Shown: positions 28,598 to 39,000 of the stretch, piece after piece
Position numbering within the stretch: the first letter of the stretch is position 1
Layout: the number at the start of each line of letters is the position of its first letter
NCBI GenBank assembly: GCA_028713325.1
Contig: JAQTON010000002.1
Span: 1-64,000, forward strand
Length of the DNA stretch: 64,000 bases
Source: Candidatus Altimarinota bacterium
GTDB lineage: Bacteria; Patescibacteriota; Gracilibacteria; BD1-5; UBA2023
Reading direction: 5' to 3'
Translations under genes and position numbers: made by a program
The notes under the pieces: generated by a model
What the model was told of the DNA's origin: nothing
The model's input: only the letters and a program-made list of their open reading frames with translations
The model's database searches: none

Positions 28598-28672
28598 TGG
28601 TTGCGGAGGTACGAATCGAACGTACGACCTCAAGGTTATGAGCCTTGCGAGCTACCACTGCTCTACTCCGCG
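28598..28672 (-). tRNA. initiator tRNA-fMet (CAT anticodon)
   Basis: 75 nt with encoded CCA. On the minus strand it begins CGCGGAG and ends CTCCGCAACCA, leaving the first C opposite A, the unpaired 1-72 position that marks initiators. Anticodon arm AAGGCTCATAACCTT carries CAT. The T arm is GTACGTTCGATTCGTAC. Confidence 0.95.
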
Positions 28673-28746
28673 ATATATTTCTCCTAAAGAGAAGTAGGGC
28701 TAGTATATGGAAAACATGAAAAAAGCAAAAGTTTTTTCGATTTTGT

Positions 28747-29403
28747 CTATATCCCAACTTGTTTTCTTTTCCATTCTTCGATTCTTTTGTGATTCCCCGA
28801 GGTAAGCTCTTCAGGGACTCGGAGTCCCTGAAATACCTCTGGACGAGTGTAGTGCGGATATTCTTGTTTTCATCCGAGAGCTTTGCTATAGGATTCTTCC
28901 ACGAGCGATTCTGGGCTGATAACCCCAGGAATAAGTCGAACCACTCCATCGATGAAAACAAGAGAAGAGAGTTCTCCAGAAGAAAGGACATATTCGCCTA
29001 TAGAAATTTCCTCGACATGAAACAGGTCTATAATTCGTTGATCAATACCTTCGTAATGTCCACAAATAATTATCAGATCCTTGTCTTCTTGAAGAGAAAA
29101 ACCTTCTAAAACTTCTTGATTAAGCAATCGTCCACGAGGAGTCAAAAAGACTTTGTGAATCTGTTTTCATTCTTTTTTTTCAATCTCGGTAATGAGATTA
29201 TAGAGTGGCTCGGGAGCAAGGATGGTTCCAGGAAATCATCCATACGGACGATCATCCGAGCGACGGGTGTTTTTGACGGAATAATCCGCGAGATTATAGA
29301 GATGGAAGCTCGCAAATCCCCCTTTCTCTGCACGTCCCATAATACTCGTAGAGAGGTAGGGTTTAAGAACTTCTGGGAAGAGAGTGATAATGTGAAAGTG
29401 CAT
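28747..29403 (-). CDS. trmD: tRNA (guanine-N1)-methyltransferase
   Basis: 218 aa with three TGA-Gly codons. TrmD methylates G37 next to the anticodon and prevents +1 frameshifting. '[17 protein letters not shown]', 'DDRPYG(G)[12 protein letters not shown]' with G from TGA in the knot region, '[13 protein letters not shown]', '[15 protein letters not shown]' and '[20 protein letters not shown]' all match. The TAG stop follows '[12 protein letters not shown]'. It starts one base after the FKBP stop, so the two genes are co-transcribed. Confidence 0.97.
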
Positions 29404-29404
29404 A

Positions 29405-30325
29405 TTACTTTATACTCTTAATTTCTACATCAAAAATAAGGGTTTTTCCGGCAAGTTCGTGAGTATTGGGAACTCCGATAGTGATAGTTTCTGTTGTGAT
29501 TTTAAGTATCTTCATCTTGCTTCCATTGGGCATAGTTCCTTCCATTCCTTCCTTGATCTTCTTTCCGTAGAACGGATTTGCTTTGTTTACGACCTCGAGA
29601 GTCACTTCCGTGTCAGTGAGTTTTTTCACCGTTACGTTATTCCCTTCGAATGTTGCCTTGAGTCCAACTACCATCTTCTTTCCGTAGAACGGATTTTGCG
29701 TATTGTCGATATCGACCGTCACATTGTCTCCTTCGATTTTTGTTACTTTTGCTTGGACACTTCCTGCTTCTATGATTTTACCAACGGATAAATCCTTTCC
29801 TTTTTCACCGAGAGCACTCATGGGAACAGTTTGAGTGATAGTATCTTTGAAATTTTCACGGGGAACAGTTTCGCTGAAAACATCTTGGAAATATTTAGCA
29901 GGCACTTCCTGTTCCGTGTAAGCTTCTCCGTATGCATCGACTGGAGCAAGTGTGAGGGTTTTTTTCTCTCCGAGTTTCATCCCGACTACTCAGGAGTCAA
30001 ATCCCTTGATCATCTGACCGGCACCGACCGTAAAGGAGAGTGGTTCGTATTTTCGTCCGGAATCCGGAGAATAATTCTTCGTCTTTTTTGCGAATTCTTC
30101 GATGGATGCATCGAATACCGTACCATCTTCAAGAGTTCCAACATAATCTACTTCGACCGTATCACCCGATGATACCACTTCTTTCTTTGTAGAAGTTTTT
30201 TCCATTTCACTCGAAACTTTTTCGGAAGTTGCATCCAAGTTTTCAGTTTTTGTATTTTCCGTACTATTGAAGCAGGATGTAAGGACGAGAGGAGTTATAG
30301 CGAGTATCGCGAGAGCTTTTTTCAT
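29405..30325 (-). CDS. FKBP-type peptidyl-prolyl isomerase lipoprotein
   Basis: 306 aa with one TGA-Gly (GFDS-G-VVGMKLGEKK). A lipoprotein signal 'AILAITPLVLTSCF' with Cys at about residue 18, and a Thr/Glu/Lys linker, precede the FKBP domain 'GDTVEVDYVGTLEDGTVFDA', 'FTVGAGQMIKGFDS'. Unusually the insert-in-flap part seems repeated: 'NPFYGKKMVVGLKATF', 'NPFYGKKIKEGMEGTM' and finally 'NTHELAGKTLIFDVEI', the standard SlyD-like end. It would fold exported proteins on the outer face of the membrane. Precedes trmD. Confidence 0.9.
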
Positions 30326-30465
30326 AAACGAAAGAAAGATAGTAATAAAAAGTGACAAATCCCATTGTTCGACGCTTACACGAAGTGCGAGTGAGTATCT
30401 CATAAAAGGCATTTGCAAGAGAAAAACAGAAATTCATCTGTATTTTCGTATAATCCTATGGATTT

Positions 30466-31485
30466 TTAGTTTTTTTGCAAACATAAAATCGCTTTTTCGA
30501 GACCGAGTCGGAGTGCATCATCGGTATCACCGATTCCTTCTCCTGTTTTCATACGTTTATCCAAGGTGATAAACTCATAAAACAAAATCTCTATTCTTTT
30601 GGAATGCTTCATATTTTTCCGCATTTTCTCGAAAGCATACGGGTGGATTTTCAGAAGGGACTGCACTTCGCTTGGTTCATAGCTCGATGAGAGAAGCTTC
30701 GCTGCGTAAAGAAACGTTCGAAGCGTGGAAACGAGAGTTGAAAAAACATAATGAATATTATGTGTTTCCAAAATATTTATCAATTCACGGTGAGCCATAG
30801 AACTATCCAGAAGGAAAATAGCATCCGTCAGGGAAAATATAGAGGTTTCGATCGTGGGAATTACGGTAGTTTTAATATCCTCCTCGGTGATCCATCCATC
30901 CTGCTTATAGAGTGCGAGTTTATCTATCTCGCTCTCGATGCGATTGATGTCGGCTCCTGTGTATTCTATGAATCTTACGAGTGCTGTCACATCAATATGA
31001 GGAAGTTTCTTACGAATATATTCACGAAGAGCATTTCACTCCAGTTTCTCGTATTCCTTGAGAGTAGCAACGCTTATAAGGTGCTTATATAGAGCCTTTC
31101 TCTTATCGGGTTCGGTAGAAACGAAGAGTACCACGGTTGTTTCTGGAATCTGATCGAAAGCTTCGAGGATAATGGATTCTGGATCAAGAGTTTTGGAAGT
31201 GGATTCTTCCGTTTTTTCTTTCCGCAAGGGACTGTCCTCACGAATATCGTCTTTTTGGATCGTGGCAAACGGCACATCTTCCAGAATAATGAGTCGCTTT
31301 TCTCCGAGAAAAACGGGAGTCAGAAGTTCCGCTTGTATATTCACCTTCGCGAGACTTTCCTTATCAAGTCGAGAGATATTGTATTCCCCGTATTTTTTCG
31401 CGAAAATATCAATCCAGGCATCGAGGTCGCGCCGGAGGAAGATATGGTTGGAACCAGTGAAAAATACGATATTTGGACGAGACAT
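30466..31485 (-). CDS. holA: DNA polymerase III delta subunit
   Basis: 339 aa with one TGA-Gly (KLE-G-NALREYI). Delta opens the beta clamp in the clamp loader. 'IVFFTGSNHIFLRRDLDAWI' at the N terminus, 'KRLIILEDVPF', 'LVRFIEYTGADINRIESEID' and the C-terminal 'IPTIETSIFSLTDAIFLLD' and 'VFSTLVSTLRTFLYAAKLL' fit HolA. A charged insert (about 85-105) is unusual. Monocistronic, with TAA stop. Confidence 0.88.
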
Positions 31486-31580
31486 GGGGATGAATTGAAG
31501 TTATTTCATGAGATTATATTCAAAAATTGCAAAAATTAAATTTTAAATTAAAGCAAACCATTTACTGATTAATAATCAGA

Positions 31581-31608
31581 AAAAAAGGCCCCATAAATTA
31601 CATGGGGC
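31581..31608 (-). terminator. terminator of the small membrane protein gene
   Basis: GGCCCCATAAATTACATGGGGC on the plus strand; as read on the minus strand it ends in a run of T, about 45 nt beyond the stop at 31653. Confidence 0.75.
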
Positions 31609-31652
31609 GATCTACGAGATAAAAAATTTGTTTACTCGTAAGAATTACTTAT

Positions 31653-31940
31653 TTATACCATCGTTCCAATACTCTTCTGTACCCTCATTCCATACTTTAT
31701 TGCTTGCCAAACCAAAAAAGAGAGTGACAACAAATAAAGCAGAAAAACTGAAAGATTTGGTTCCAGATGAAGAATCATTGTATGACCCCCAGAGAAAAGT
31801 ACGGTTAGTATGACCATTATTCCAGCCATATTTGCCCGCTCTTTATTATTTTTTCGGAAATTCTCATCCCGAATAGCGTAAAGATAGAGCAGACTTGGAA
31901 ATACTGGAATAAATATTGCAAAAATAATTGTAAATACCAT
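31653..31940 (-). CDS. small integral membrane protein
   Basis: 95 aa. The ATG (MVFTIIFAIF) follows an AAGGAGATC ribosome site. Three hydrophobic segments (about 2-22, 39-57, 62-80) separated by a charged loop 'RDENFRKNNKERANM'. No family recognised. Own terminator; the gene lies alone between holA and pepF. Confidence 0.65.
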   Translation of the reverse strand: MVFTIIFAIFIPVFPSLLYLYAIRDENFRKNNKERANMAGIMVILTVLFSGGHTMILHLEPNLSVFLLYLLSLSFLVWQAIKYGMRVQKSIGTMV

Positions 31941-32090
31941 GATGATCTCCTTTTTTAAAAAATCATGTATTCTCTTTATAATCACTTTAATTTAAAAGTC
32001 AATATTTTATAAAAACACTATTATTAAAACTTTTGCCTTTTCTCCCGTCTCGGGTACAATACCGCACGTTCTAATTCATCACCAAATACT

Positions 32091-33878
32091 ATGACTCTTC
32101 AAACTAACTGGAATCTCACAAAATACTTCTTCACTGGACTTGATGATCCTCGTCTCAAAGCAAATATCGATGCCATCCTCCCGCTCGCGGAGACTTTCGA
32201 GAAAAAATATCACAATATTATCAAAACTTTTTCTCTTCCCGAACAGGTTCTCGAATACTATGCGGATTACGAAAAAATGTCCCATGAAATGGGAACGGGG
32301 AGCATTTATCTCTCCTATCTCCAATCGCTTGATACTCAAAACGATGCGGTTATCAAGAAGATGGGGGGACTCGAATGTGTCTTCATCGAAGCTTCCTCCA
32401 AGCTCCTCTTCATCTCGCAAGAGTGGAAGGAACTCGGATACGAGAAAATAATGTCGTTTGCCAATAATCCTGTTCTCGCGGACTACAAAAACGTGCTTGT
32501 TTCCAAGGCAGACAATCTTCGGTATGTTCTCGGAGAACGAGAGGAATTTGTACTCAATGAAAAGTCCCGAGCTCTCGGCGTTGTTGAGGGACTCAGAGAG
32601 GAACTTACGAACTCGTATTCGTTTGAGATAGAGATAAACGGCGTGAAAAAAACCATGACCGATGAAGAAATCCGAAGTCTTCGAACGAGTCCTAATCGTG
32701 AAATCCGTCGGAAATCCTATGAATCGCTCCGTGCAGTCTACAATAGTAAACAGGCACAGATTACTCTCGGGAATATCTATGCTGGAATCGTCAAAGACTG
32801 GGCTTCTGATGTGAAGCTCCGTGGTTATAATACGGTTATGGAGCCACGAAACACTTCTGAGGAACTCGAAAACGAGGTCGTAGATATGCTCTTGCAGGAA
32901 GTTCAGTCTGCCTATCCTCTTTTCAGTCGTTTCATCGAAGCGAAACGGAAGCTTCTCGGTCTGGAGACTTTCTATAATTATGACACGAGTGCTCCGCTTT
33001 CTACGATAGAAAAAGAATTCTCGTTTGAAGACGGAATGAAGCTCCATCTCGCGACCATGAAAGACTTCGATCAGGAGTTCTATGACTACTCGGTTGATAT
33101 GCTCGAATCCGGGCGAATCGATGTATTTCCAAAGTTCGGGAAACGAAACGGTGCTTTTGCGAGCTCTCGTCCAGGAGAACCAAGTTTTGTACTTCTCAAT
33201 TATACAAACAAACTTCGGGATGTTTCCGTTATTTCTCACGAGCTCTGACATGCGATCCATGGTCACCTCTCACAAGGACAAAAACCAGCGGTATACGACA
33301 GTCCGCTTTCTCTCGCGGAAACCGCTTCCATATTCAACGAGATGCTCCTCTCCGAGAAAATTCGAAAAGAACTCTCGCAGGAAGAATACAAGGAATTCCT
33401 CAATGAAAAACTCTCGGATACGTTTGCCACTATCTTCCGTCAGATTCAGTATGTGGCATTCGAGCGCCGAGTTCACGAGGCGATTTTCGCAGGACAGGAA
33501 CTCACCTATCATGATTTCAACCGCATGTGGCGAGAGGAACAGGTTCGTATGACTGGGGGGAAGGTTATTTACGATGTGGATGCAGAAAATGAATCCGGTT
33601 GGTCCATGATTCCCCATATCTTCGCGAGCCCATTCTACTGTTATGCCTACGCCTTCGGAAATATCCTCGTATTCGCCCTCTATAACCGCTACCAGAAAGA
33701 AGGTCAGGGTTTTGTCGAAAGCTACAAGGATATCCTCCGTTCGGGAGGTTCCAAACGTCCAAAAGATTTGCTCGCCGAACATGGATTCGACATTACCTCA
33801 CCGAAGTTCTACCGAGATGCGATGGAAGAAATAGAGAAAATGGTGGTGGAGTTTGAGGGGTTGGTAAGAGAGAAATAA
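32091..33878 (+). CDS. pepF: M3-family oligoendopeptidase F
   Basis: 595 aa. A zinc metallopeptidase that cuts short peptides in the cytoplasm. The active site reads 'SVISHEL-G-HAIHGHLS', where H383 and H387 are ligands, E384 the catalytic base, and G386 is encoded by TGA, so the standard code splits the gene inside the HEXXH motif. 'YDSPLSLAETASIFNEML' carries the third ligand Glu. N-terminal 'WNLTKYFFTGLDDPRL' and the 'LRTSPNREIRRKSYESLR' segment match the family. Start is the ATG after a TACAAT box. Confidence 0.96.
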
Positions 33879-33940
33879 AGTGACAAAACAAAAATATATA
33901 ATAGACTGTTCATAGAATCTAATAAATTAAAGCCTCTCCT

Positions 33941-34702
33941 ATGGCTCAACTTGATGCTATCATCGCACAAATTTCCCTCTCCCTCTCGATTACATCGTTC
34001 GATGTATATATCTTTTCTGGATTGCTCATAGCAATGGGAATAATCGCAGCTCTGGGGCTCGCTCGGATATATAGCGTATTCTTCGGAACGGTTCTCGGAA
34101 TCGGGATATTCGTTCTGTTCTCGACCATCCTCTCTCCCGAGCTTCAGACTCCGGAGACCCTCAGTCTCGTGAGTGATACCTTTGCGAAAGTTCTTATCGG
34201 ATCTTCCGTGTATCTGATCTTCATTCTCGCGATTCTCGTTCCTATGAATGGAGGTGTCAATGTTTCACTTCCGAAAAGTGCTCTGGGGATGGTATTTCAG
34301 ACCCTTACGCTTTCGCTTATTCTCATACTTTTTCTGCTTGCGGTATTCCTCTGACTTGCGGAAAAAAGCTATATCTTTCTTCATACGGACAGTGCTTTTG
34401 CTCTCATGAAGAAACTTAATTTTTATGGAGAACTTCAGAGCTCGCTTCTTTTTACTTTTATCGGTTCTCATCTTCCAACGATTATCATAATCTCTATCGG
34501 ATTTATCATCTACAAGATGCTCTTTTCCGACATCGTAAATACTCTCGTTGCATCGCTCATCGAGAATATAAAGAAACGAAAAACTCCTTCGTGAGAATCC
34601 CATGATGACGGGTGACACGAGGAACATGAAAATTATAACCATTGATCTGAAGAACATGAAGAAGAACAACATGGAAGTCACGGATGACACAGACATCATT
34701 AG
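33941..34702 (+). CDS. polytopic membrane protein with His-rich tail
   Basis: 253 aa with five TGA-Gly codons. Four or five membrane segments (about 20-43, 44-65, 88-105, 113-138, 165-188) and then a positively charged stretch 'SLIENIKKRKTPS'. The last 35 residues are almost only His, Glu, Asp and Gly (pieces such as 'ESHDDGGHEEHENYNHGSEE' and 'GSHGGHRHH'), a likely metal buffer or sensor on the cytoplasmic side. The standard code would remove this tail. No family assigned. Confidence 0.75.
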
Positions 34703-34744
34703 AACAGAATTCATCAATGAATATTCTATAAAATCAAACATATG

Positions 34745-34780
34745 AAAAATCCCATCGCGAGTACTCGCGATGGGATTTTT
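34745..34780. terminator. terminator between 33941 gene and FN3 gene
   Basis: AAAAATCCCATCGCGAG-ta-CTCGCGATGGGATTTTT: near-perfect bidirectional stem between convergent genes. Confidence 0.88.
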
Positions 34781-34811
34781 CAGAGATGTTATGGCCTAGA
34801 AAAACTTTCTA

Positions 34812-35789
34812 TTATATGAGTTTTCTTCGGTAGATATATACAATCCCAAGAGAGAGAATAAGTGCTATAAAAACAATCAAATTTTCCTTTGCTCCCGTTG
34901 CAACCTTCGTTGCAGACTCTGGAGAAACAGAACCCGAAAGAGCTGTAATATCGGCAGTACTTGTTGGAGCTACTACTGATGTACTTGTTTTAAGAGTTTC
35001 GGCAGTGGTGAATTCTTTTAATCCGCTTACTCCTTCCTGAATCGTATTTCCGAGAGAATCTTTTGCTGAAAGCACTGTAAGTGTATAGGAAGAAGCGGGA
35101 CTTAAAGCAGAAAGAGTAGTAACTACTACGGTATTCAACATTGTCGGATCTTGAATTACTGTTCCTACGAGCACCGAAGAATTATCGCTCGTTTTTGTAA
35201 TCTTTACTTGAACGGGATCAACGGAAAGGTCTGAATTAAAAGAAAGAGAAAGAGTTTTATCATCAGAAACCACGAGATCTTTGATAGCAAGAGCAGTAAT
35301 AACATCGGAAGTAGTAACACCGGAAGAAACGGTCACCTCGGTAGCTTCGGTAGTTACCATAAGCTCATCAGAGAAAGTGTCTGATTCTTTTCCGTCTTTA
35401 TCGATAGCAACAAGAGAGAAATAATAAGAAGTTGCTGGTGCAAGCTTTTCGTTTGTTGAAGAAAGCTTGGTAATAACTGCACCGGTAGTGGTTACCTGAT
35501 CGGTTTCATTGTCATATTGAGCAACAGGGTCTGTGGAATTTGCCACAGAAGATTTAGAATACTTAACAATATATGCAGATGCATTAAGAACACTATCCCA
35601 TTCAAGCACTACGGAATCAGTGGTCTTTTTTATGAGACGGGGTGCTCCTTTTACTTCAAGAGTGGAAGTGGTCGTCGGAACTATAGTAGTACCGGTGGCA
35701 GTAACATCACCTGTTGCAGCGGATGCAAGAGCAAATATGGAGAGGAGAGAAAACGTTACTCCCGTAGCAATGTATTTTGTATATTTCAT
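34812..35789 (-). CDS. surface protein with fibronectin-III-like domain and C-terminal anchor
   Basis: 325 aa from the ATG of MKYTKYIATGVTFSLLSIFA (signal peptide, then ALASAA). An FN3-like domain covers about 35-125 ('APRLIKKTTDSVVLEWDSVL', 'PATSYYFSLVAIDKDGKESD'). A second beta-rich domain resembling bacterial Ig-like repeats follows ('LSLSFNSDLSVDPVQVKI', 'SYTLTVLSAKDSLGNTI'). It ends with a membrane helix and 'YIYRRKLI', a stop-transfer or sorting-type tail without an LPxTG box. No TGA codons. Confidence 0.8.
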   Translation of the reverse strand: MKYTKYIATGVTFSLLSIFALASAATGDVTATGTTIVPTTTSTLEVKGAPRLIKKTTDSVVLEWDSVLNASAYIVKYSKSSVANSTDPVAQYDNETDQVTTTGAVITKLSSTNEKLAPATSYYFSLVAIDKDGKESDTFSDELMVTTEATEVTVSSGVTTSDVITALAIKDLVVSDDKTLSLSFNSDLSVDPVQVKITKTSDNSSVLVGTVIQDPTMLNTVVVTTLSALSPASSYTLTVLSAKDSLGNTIQEGVSGLKEFTTAETLKTSTSVVAPTSTADITALSGSVSPESATKVATGAKENLIVFIALILSLGIVYIYRRKLI

Positions 35790-35922
35790 AAAAAATAGGA
35801 AAGGAAATAAATAAAATTGTATATTGGGGCATCTTGGATATACTCCAAAGAAAACACCGTACAGTACCAATTGTATGAGACTTTGTATTTTTTGCAAATT
35901 ATTTTCAGTAAAAGTCCTTGCT

Positions 35923-36465
35923 ATGCCAAAAAAAGGTTTCACTCTTATAGAACTCATGGTTGTGATAGCTATTATCGGCATACTTGCGATAACTACATAC
36001 AGCTTCGATTTTAATAAAAAAACGGATATGGAAAAACGAGATCGTTTCGTAGAAAAAATAAGTTCCATGATTCATTCCACTCTCCTGAGTACATCAAGCG
36101 GAAGGGGGGTAAAGTTCGGTACGGGAATTGTCAATCCCACGAGTACGCATATCAAATTTTCGACTGGTTCCATTGGAGTTTATTATTATTCCGGCAGTTC
36201 TATCATAGGAACCGGCGAAGTCATGAAGAGTCCGTTTTTTTGAGAAATCGGATATATCTTAACCGGAGCTTATTATAAGGAGAAAAACCTTACCAATACC
36301 GGTCTCATAGATTCTGTAGAAATTATATTTAACAGCGGTAATGATATTGTTTTTTCTTGATCAAGTTCGGAAAGTTGAGTTATCGTAGGAATGGATGTCG
36401 GTTTTCATGATTCTATGAAAACGATTGAATTCGATCGAAGATTCGGGAGGATAACTCTCCAGTAG
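35923..36465 (+). CDS. type IV pilin-like protein
   Basis: 180 aa with three TGA-Gly codons, all after residue 107. The prepilin site is MPKKG/FTLIELMVVIAIIG, with the N-methylated Phe and Glu5, followed by a long hydrophobic helix. The rest is a small globular domain with several aromatic and Gly/Ser stretches. The standard code would truncate it at residue 107. No minor-pilin neighbours; the assembly genes are at 57.8-63.4 kb and pilM at 40.6 kb. Confidence 0.9.
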
Positions 36466-36512
36466 ATACACCAATAAAAAAGACCCGAGCGGGTCTTTTT
36501 TATTGGTGTATC
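36465..36512. terminator. 48-nt palindromic bidirectional terminator
   Basis: A near-perfect palindrome running from GATACACCAATAAAAAAGAC through the CCGAGCGG centre to TTGGTGTATC. It begins at the last base of the pilin stop codon and ends 8 nt from the dsbA stop, so it serves both convergent genes. Confidence 0.88.
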
Positions 36513-36519
36513 TGGAAGA

Positions 36520-37455
36520 TTACTTTACTCCGAGAAGCTTATTGATTACTCGCTCAAATTCACTTACCGGATAAGCTCCGGCGATAAGTTCATATTCTCC
36601 TGTTTGGTTATTGATAACCACGGTTCCGGGAGTTCCTTGAACACCCATTTTTTGCCCTTCGGCGGTTTCTGCGTCGAACCGTGTTATATTCTCTTTAGAA
36701 TCCATGCAAGCTTGGAATTTCTTTCCGTCAAGCTTTAACTCTTTTGCAAGAGGCAAGAGGGCATCTTTGGAAAATCCGGTTCCATTTCCTCACTTGGATC
36801 GCGTAAAGATAGCGGTATAATAGGCAACGTATTTATCCGTTCCTCCAAGCTCTCCGGCACAGAGCAGTGCATTCGCTTCGGCTTCAGAATTTTCATGAGG
36901 AACTCCACGGAAGTTTTTGAAGATAGAGTTCACTCTGTCTCCGAATTTTTCCTGTGCTTTTTTGATCGTACCTTCAGTAAATTGCCGGATACAGAACGGA
37001 CATTCGAGATCGCTGTATTCCACGAGGGTAATAATCGCATCTTTGTTTCCTTCGATATAGGCAGTTTTTTTAATAGCCGCAATATCGTCTTGAGTAAGTG
37101 TTTTTACTGCAGGTGCAGTCTCGCTTCCACTGGAAGTGCTGTCGGTACTTGGCTTCCCACCCTCCTTACTTGCTATGAATTGTTTAATCTGAGGAATCTG
37201 ATCTTCCATCTGGAGGCGTTGAGCCTTCGCAAGAAGATCATAGTTCTCTTTGCTGCCAGCTTTTTGGTATTCATTACTCAAATAACTCTCCATTACCGTG
37301 CTCGCTATGGAAGATTTCAGATAATAGCCGGTTCCGATGCTCGTGAATATAGAAACGAGAAGAAGGAAAATCACTAATCCTTTTCCACGACAACCTTTTT
37401 TCCCTTCCGAAGAACAAACTTCTTTCTTTCCTTCATTATTTTCACAACATGACAT
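36520..37455 (-). CDS. membrane-anchored DsbA-like thiol oxidoreductase
   Basis: 311 aa with one TGA-Gly. A Cys-rich cytoplasmic start (MSCCENNEGKKEVCSSEGKKG), one membrane helix (about 27-46, 'GLVIFLLLVSIFTSIGTGYY'), a helical linker, and a thioredoxin-fold domain of the DsbA/Thioredoxin_4 type. The active site is 'EYSDLECPFCIRQF' (CPFC) and the cis-Pro loop is 'GVQGTPGTVVI'. It would form disulfides in exported proteins, useful given the Cys-rich surface proteins at 15.9 and 23.3 kb. Confidence 0.93.
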
Positions 37456-37580
37456 AATATAAGATAGATAAAAAATAAGATAGTCCCCATAGGATACACA
37501 TATTTCCCATAATGCAAGCAAAAAGTATTGACGTTAGATAAAAAATACGGACAATTTTTTGGACTCGGTACTTATTGTGT

Positions 37581-37597
37581 GCATATTGTCAATATGC
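37581..37597. promoter_or_regulatory. 17-nt perfect palindrome
   Basis: GCATATTG-t-CAATATGC lies 126 nt upstream of the DsbA-like gene and 122 nt upstream of the lipoprotein gene, in the 263-nt divergent promoter region. It is a candidate operator; no regulator is identified. Confidence 0.35.
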
Positions 37598-37718
37598 TTT
37601 TCTGGTTTTTCGTTTGCATTCACAAAAATATATCCTATACTTGACTTTCAGTTGTATCTGTAATAGAAATCTTCCTGTACGGACACTCGATATTTTTTAT
37701 TTATTATTCTTTCCCATT

Positions 37719-37994
37719 ATGATGAAGCTTTCAATACTCTCTTTTATAACATCCCTGATGCTTATTTCCTGTAGCGTACCCGGTTTTCCATCGTCTTTTG
37801 AGGAGATGAAAGAAAGAGAAATTCCAGAAACTTCCGTAATCCCCGTTTTAGAAATAATTGATCCGGTTGTTCCTGAAGCAACGGTCACATCTGCTCCGGC
37901 AACCCCAGATACAACCGTTCCAGAAACCCCCATTTCTCCAGTGGTCTCACCTATTGATTCGGTAACTCCAGAGCCCGTCCCTCCGGCTAAATAG
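37719..37994 (+). CDS. small Pro/Thr-rich lipoprotein
   Basis: 91 aa. Two adjacent ATGs start a lipoprotein signal ending in the lipobox 'LMLISCSVPG' (Cys about residue 18). The mature part is an unstructured Pro, Thr, Val and Glu-rich stretch ('PETPISPVVSPIDSV') typical of surface linkers. No domain is recognised. It is convergent with tsaD. Confidence 0.65.
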   Translation: MMKLSILSFITSLMLISCSVPGFPSSFEEMKEREIPETSVIPVLEIIDPVVPEATVTSAPATPDTTVPETPISPVVSPIDSVTPEPVPPAK

Positions 37995-38020
37995 TTCCAT
38001 AAATAGAATAAATTTCTCCT

Positions 38021-38998
38021 CTAGGAGGATTTCATATATCGATGATGGGCAAGAATTCCTACCATAGCGGCATTATCCTGCGAATATATTTTTGATATTG
38101 GTGCAAGAAAATGGTATTTTTTTTCCTTTGCCAATTGCTCTATGGTTTCCCGAAGTCGATCATTCGCACTCACTCATCCCGCGAGTACGAGAGAGGATAT
38201 ATTGTGCATCTCCGCTGCATGAAAGAGTTTGTGAGAGAGAATATTCACGACTGTTTGTTCGAATTCAAAAGCAATCTCGCGAATATCGTTTTCGTTTAAT
38301 GATGGAGAGTTCATCATTCTCTTGTCCACCTCTCGTTTCACGGCACTTTTTAATCCTGAAAAGGAGAAATCATGGCTATTTTTGTCGAGAAGTACTTTCG
38401 GAAAAATACCTCGAAATTCTCCGGCATATTCTCCTGCGAGCTTCCCGATAATCGGACCACCTGGGTATTCGAGCCCCATCATCTTCGCCACTTTATCAAA
38501 AGCTTCTCCCGCAGAATCATCGAGTGTTTCACCGATTTTTTCCCGTTCGAACATACTTTTCCAAAGATAGAGCTCGTTGTGTCCGCCCGATACGGTTAAA
38601 CATACCGAAGGGAAGGGGATGTCTGATGTTTCCCGTCCGATATAGTTCGCGAACATATGTGCCTCGATATGATCAATCGCAAGATAGGGTTTACTCAGAG
38701 TTTTTGCGAGAGTTTTTGCGACACTCATCCCCACGAGGAGCGACGGCATGAGTCCCGGAGATTGTGTGCACGCGATGACATCTATTTCCCGGAGACTTAT
38801 TTTTGCTTCTCATAAAACTTCTTCCAAAACTCCGAAGATATTATTCGCGTGAAGTCTCGCCGCCACTTCGGGCACGACTCACTTTGTCTCATTGTGCTCC
38901 CGAATCTGCGATCTCGTCTTCATCGCGATAAGTTTTCCATCGCAAAATATCGCAATGGAGGTGTCGTCACAGGAGGTTTCAAAAGCGAGAAGATACAT
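38021..38998 (-). CDS. tsaD: tRNA N6-threonylcarbamoyladenosine transferase subunit
   Basis: 325 aa with three TGA-Gly codons. TsaD puts the threonylcarbamoyl group on A37 of ANN-decoding tRNAs. 'MYLLAFETSCDDTSIAI', 'K(G)VVPEVAARLHANNI' with G from TGA, 'IDHIEAHMFANYI' (metal-binding His pair), 'LTVSGGHNELYL', 'EAFDKVAKMMGLEYPGGP', 'DFSFSGLKSAVKR' and 'CSQDNAAMVG'-like C terminus 'QDNAAMVGILAHHRYM'. Last gene of the TPR-pilM-membrane protein-tsaD run, starting two bases after its neighbour ends. Confidence 0.96.
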
Positions 38999-39000
38999 AA

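Noticed and set aside
32079-33266. 395-codon minus-strand open frame opposite pepF
   Set aside because: Mirror frame of a recognised peptidase gene with no domain of its own.
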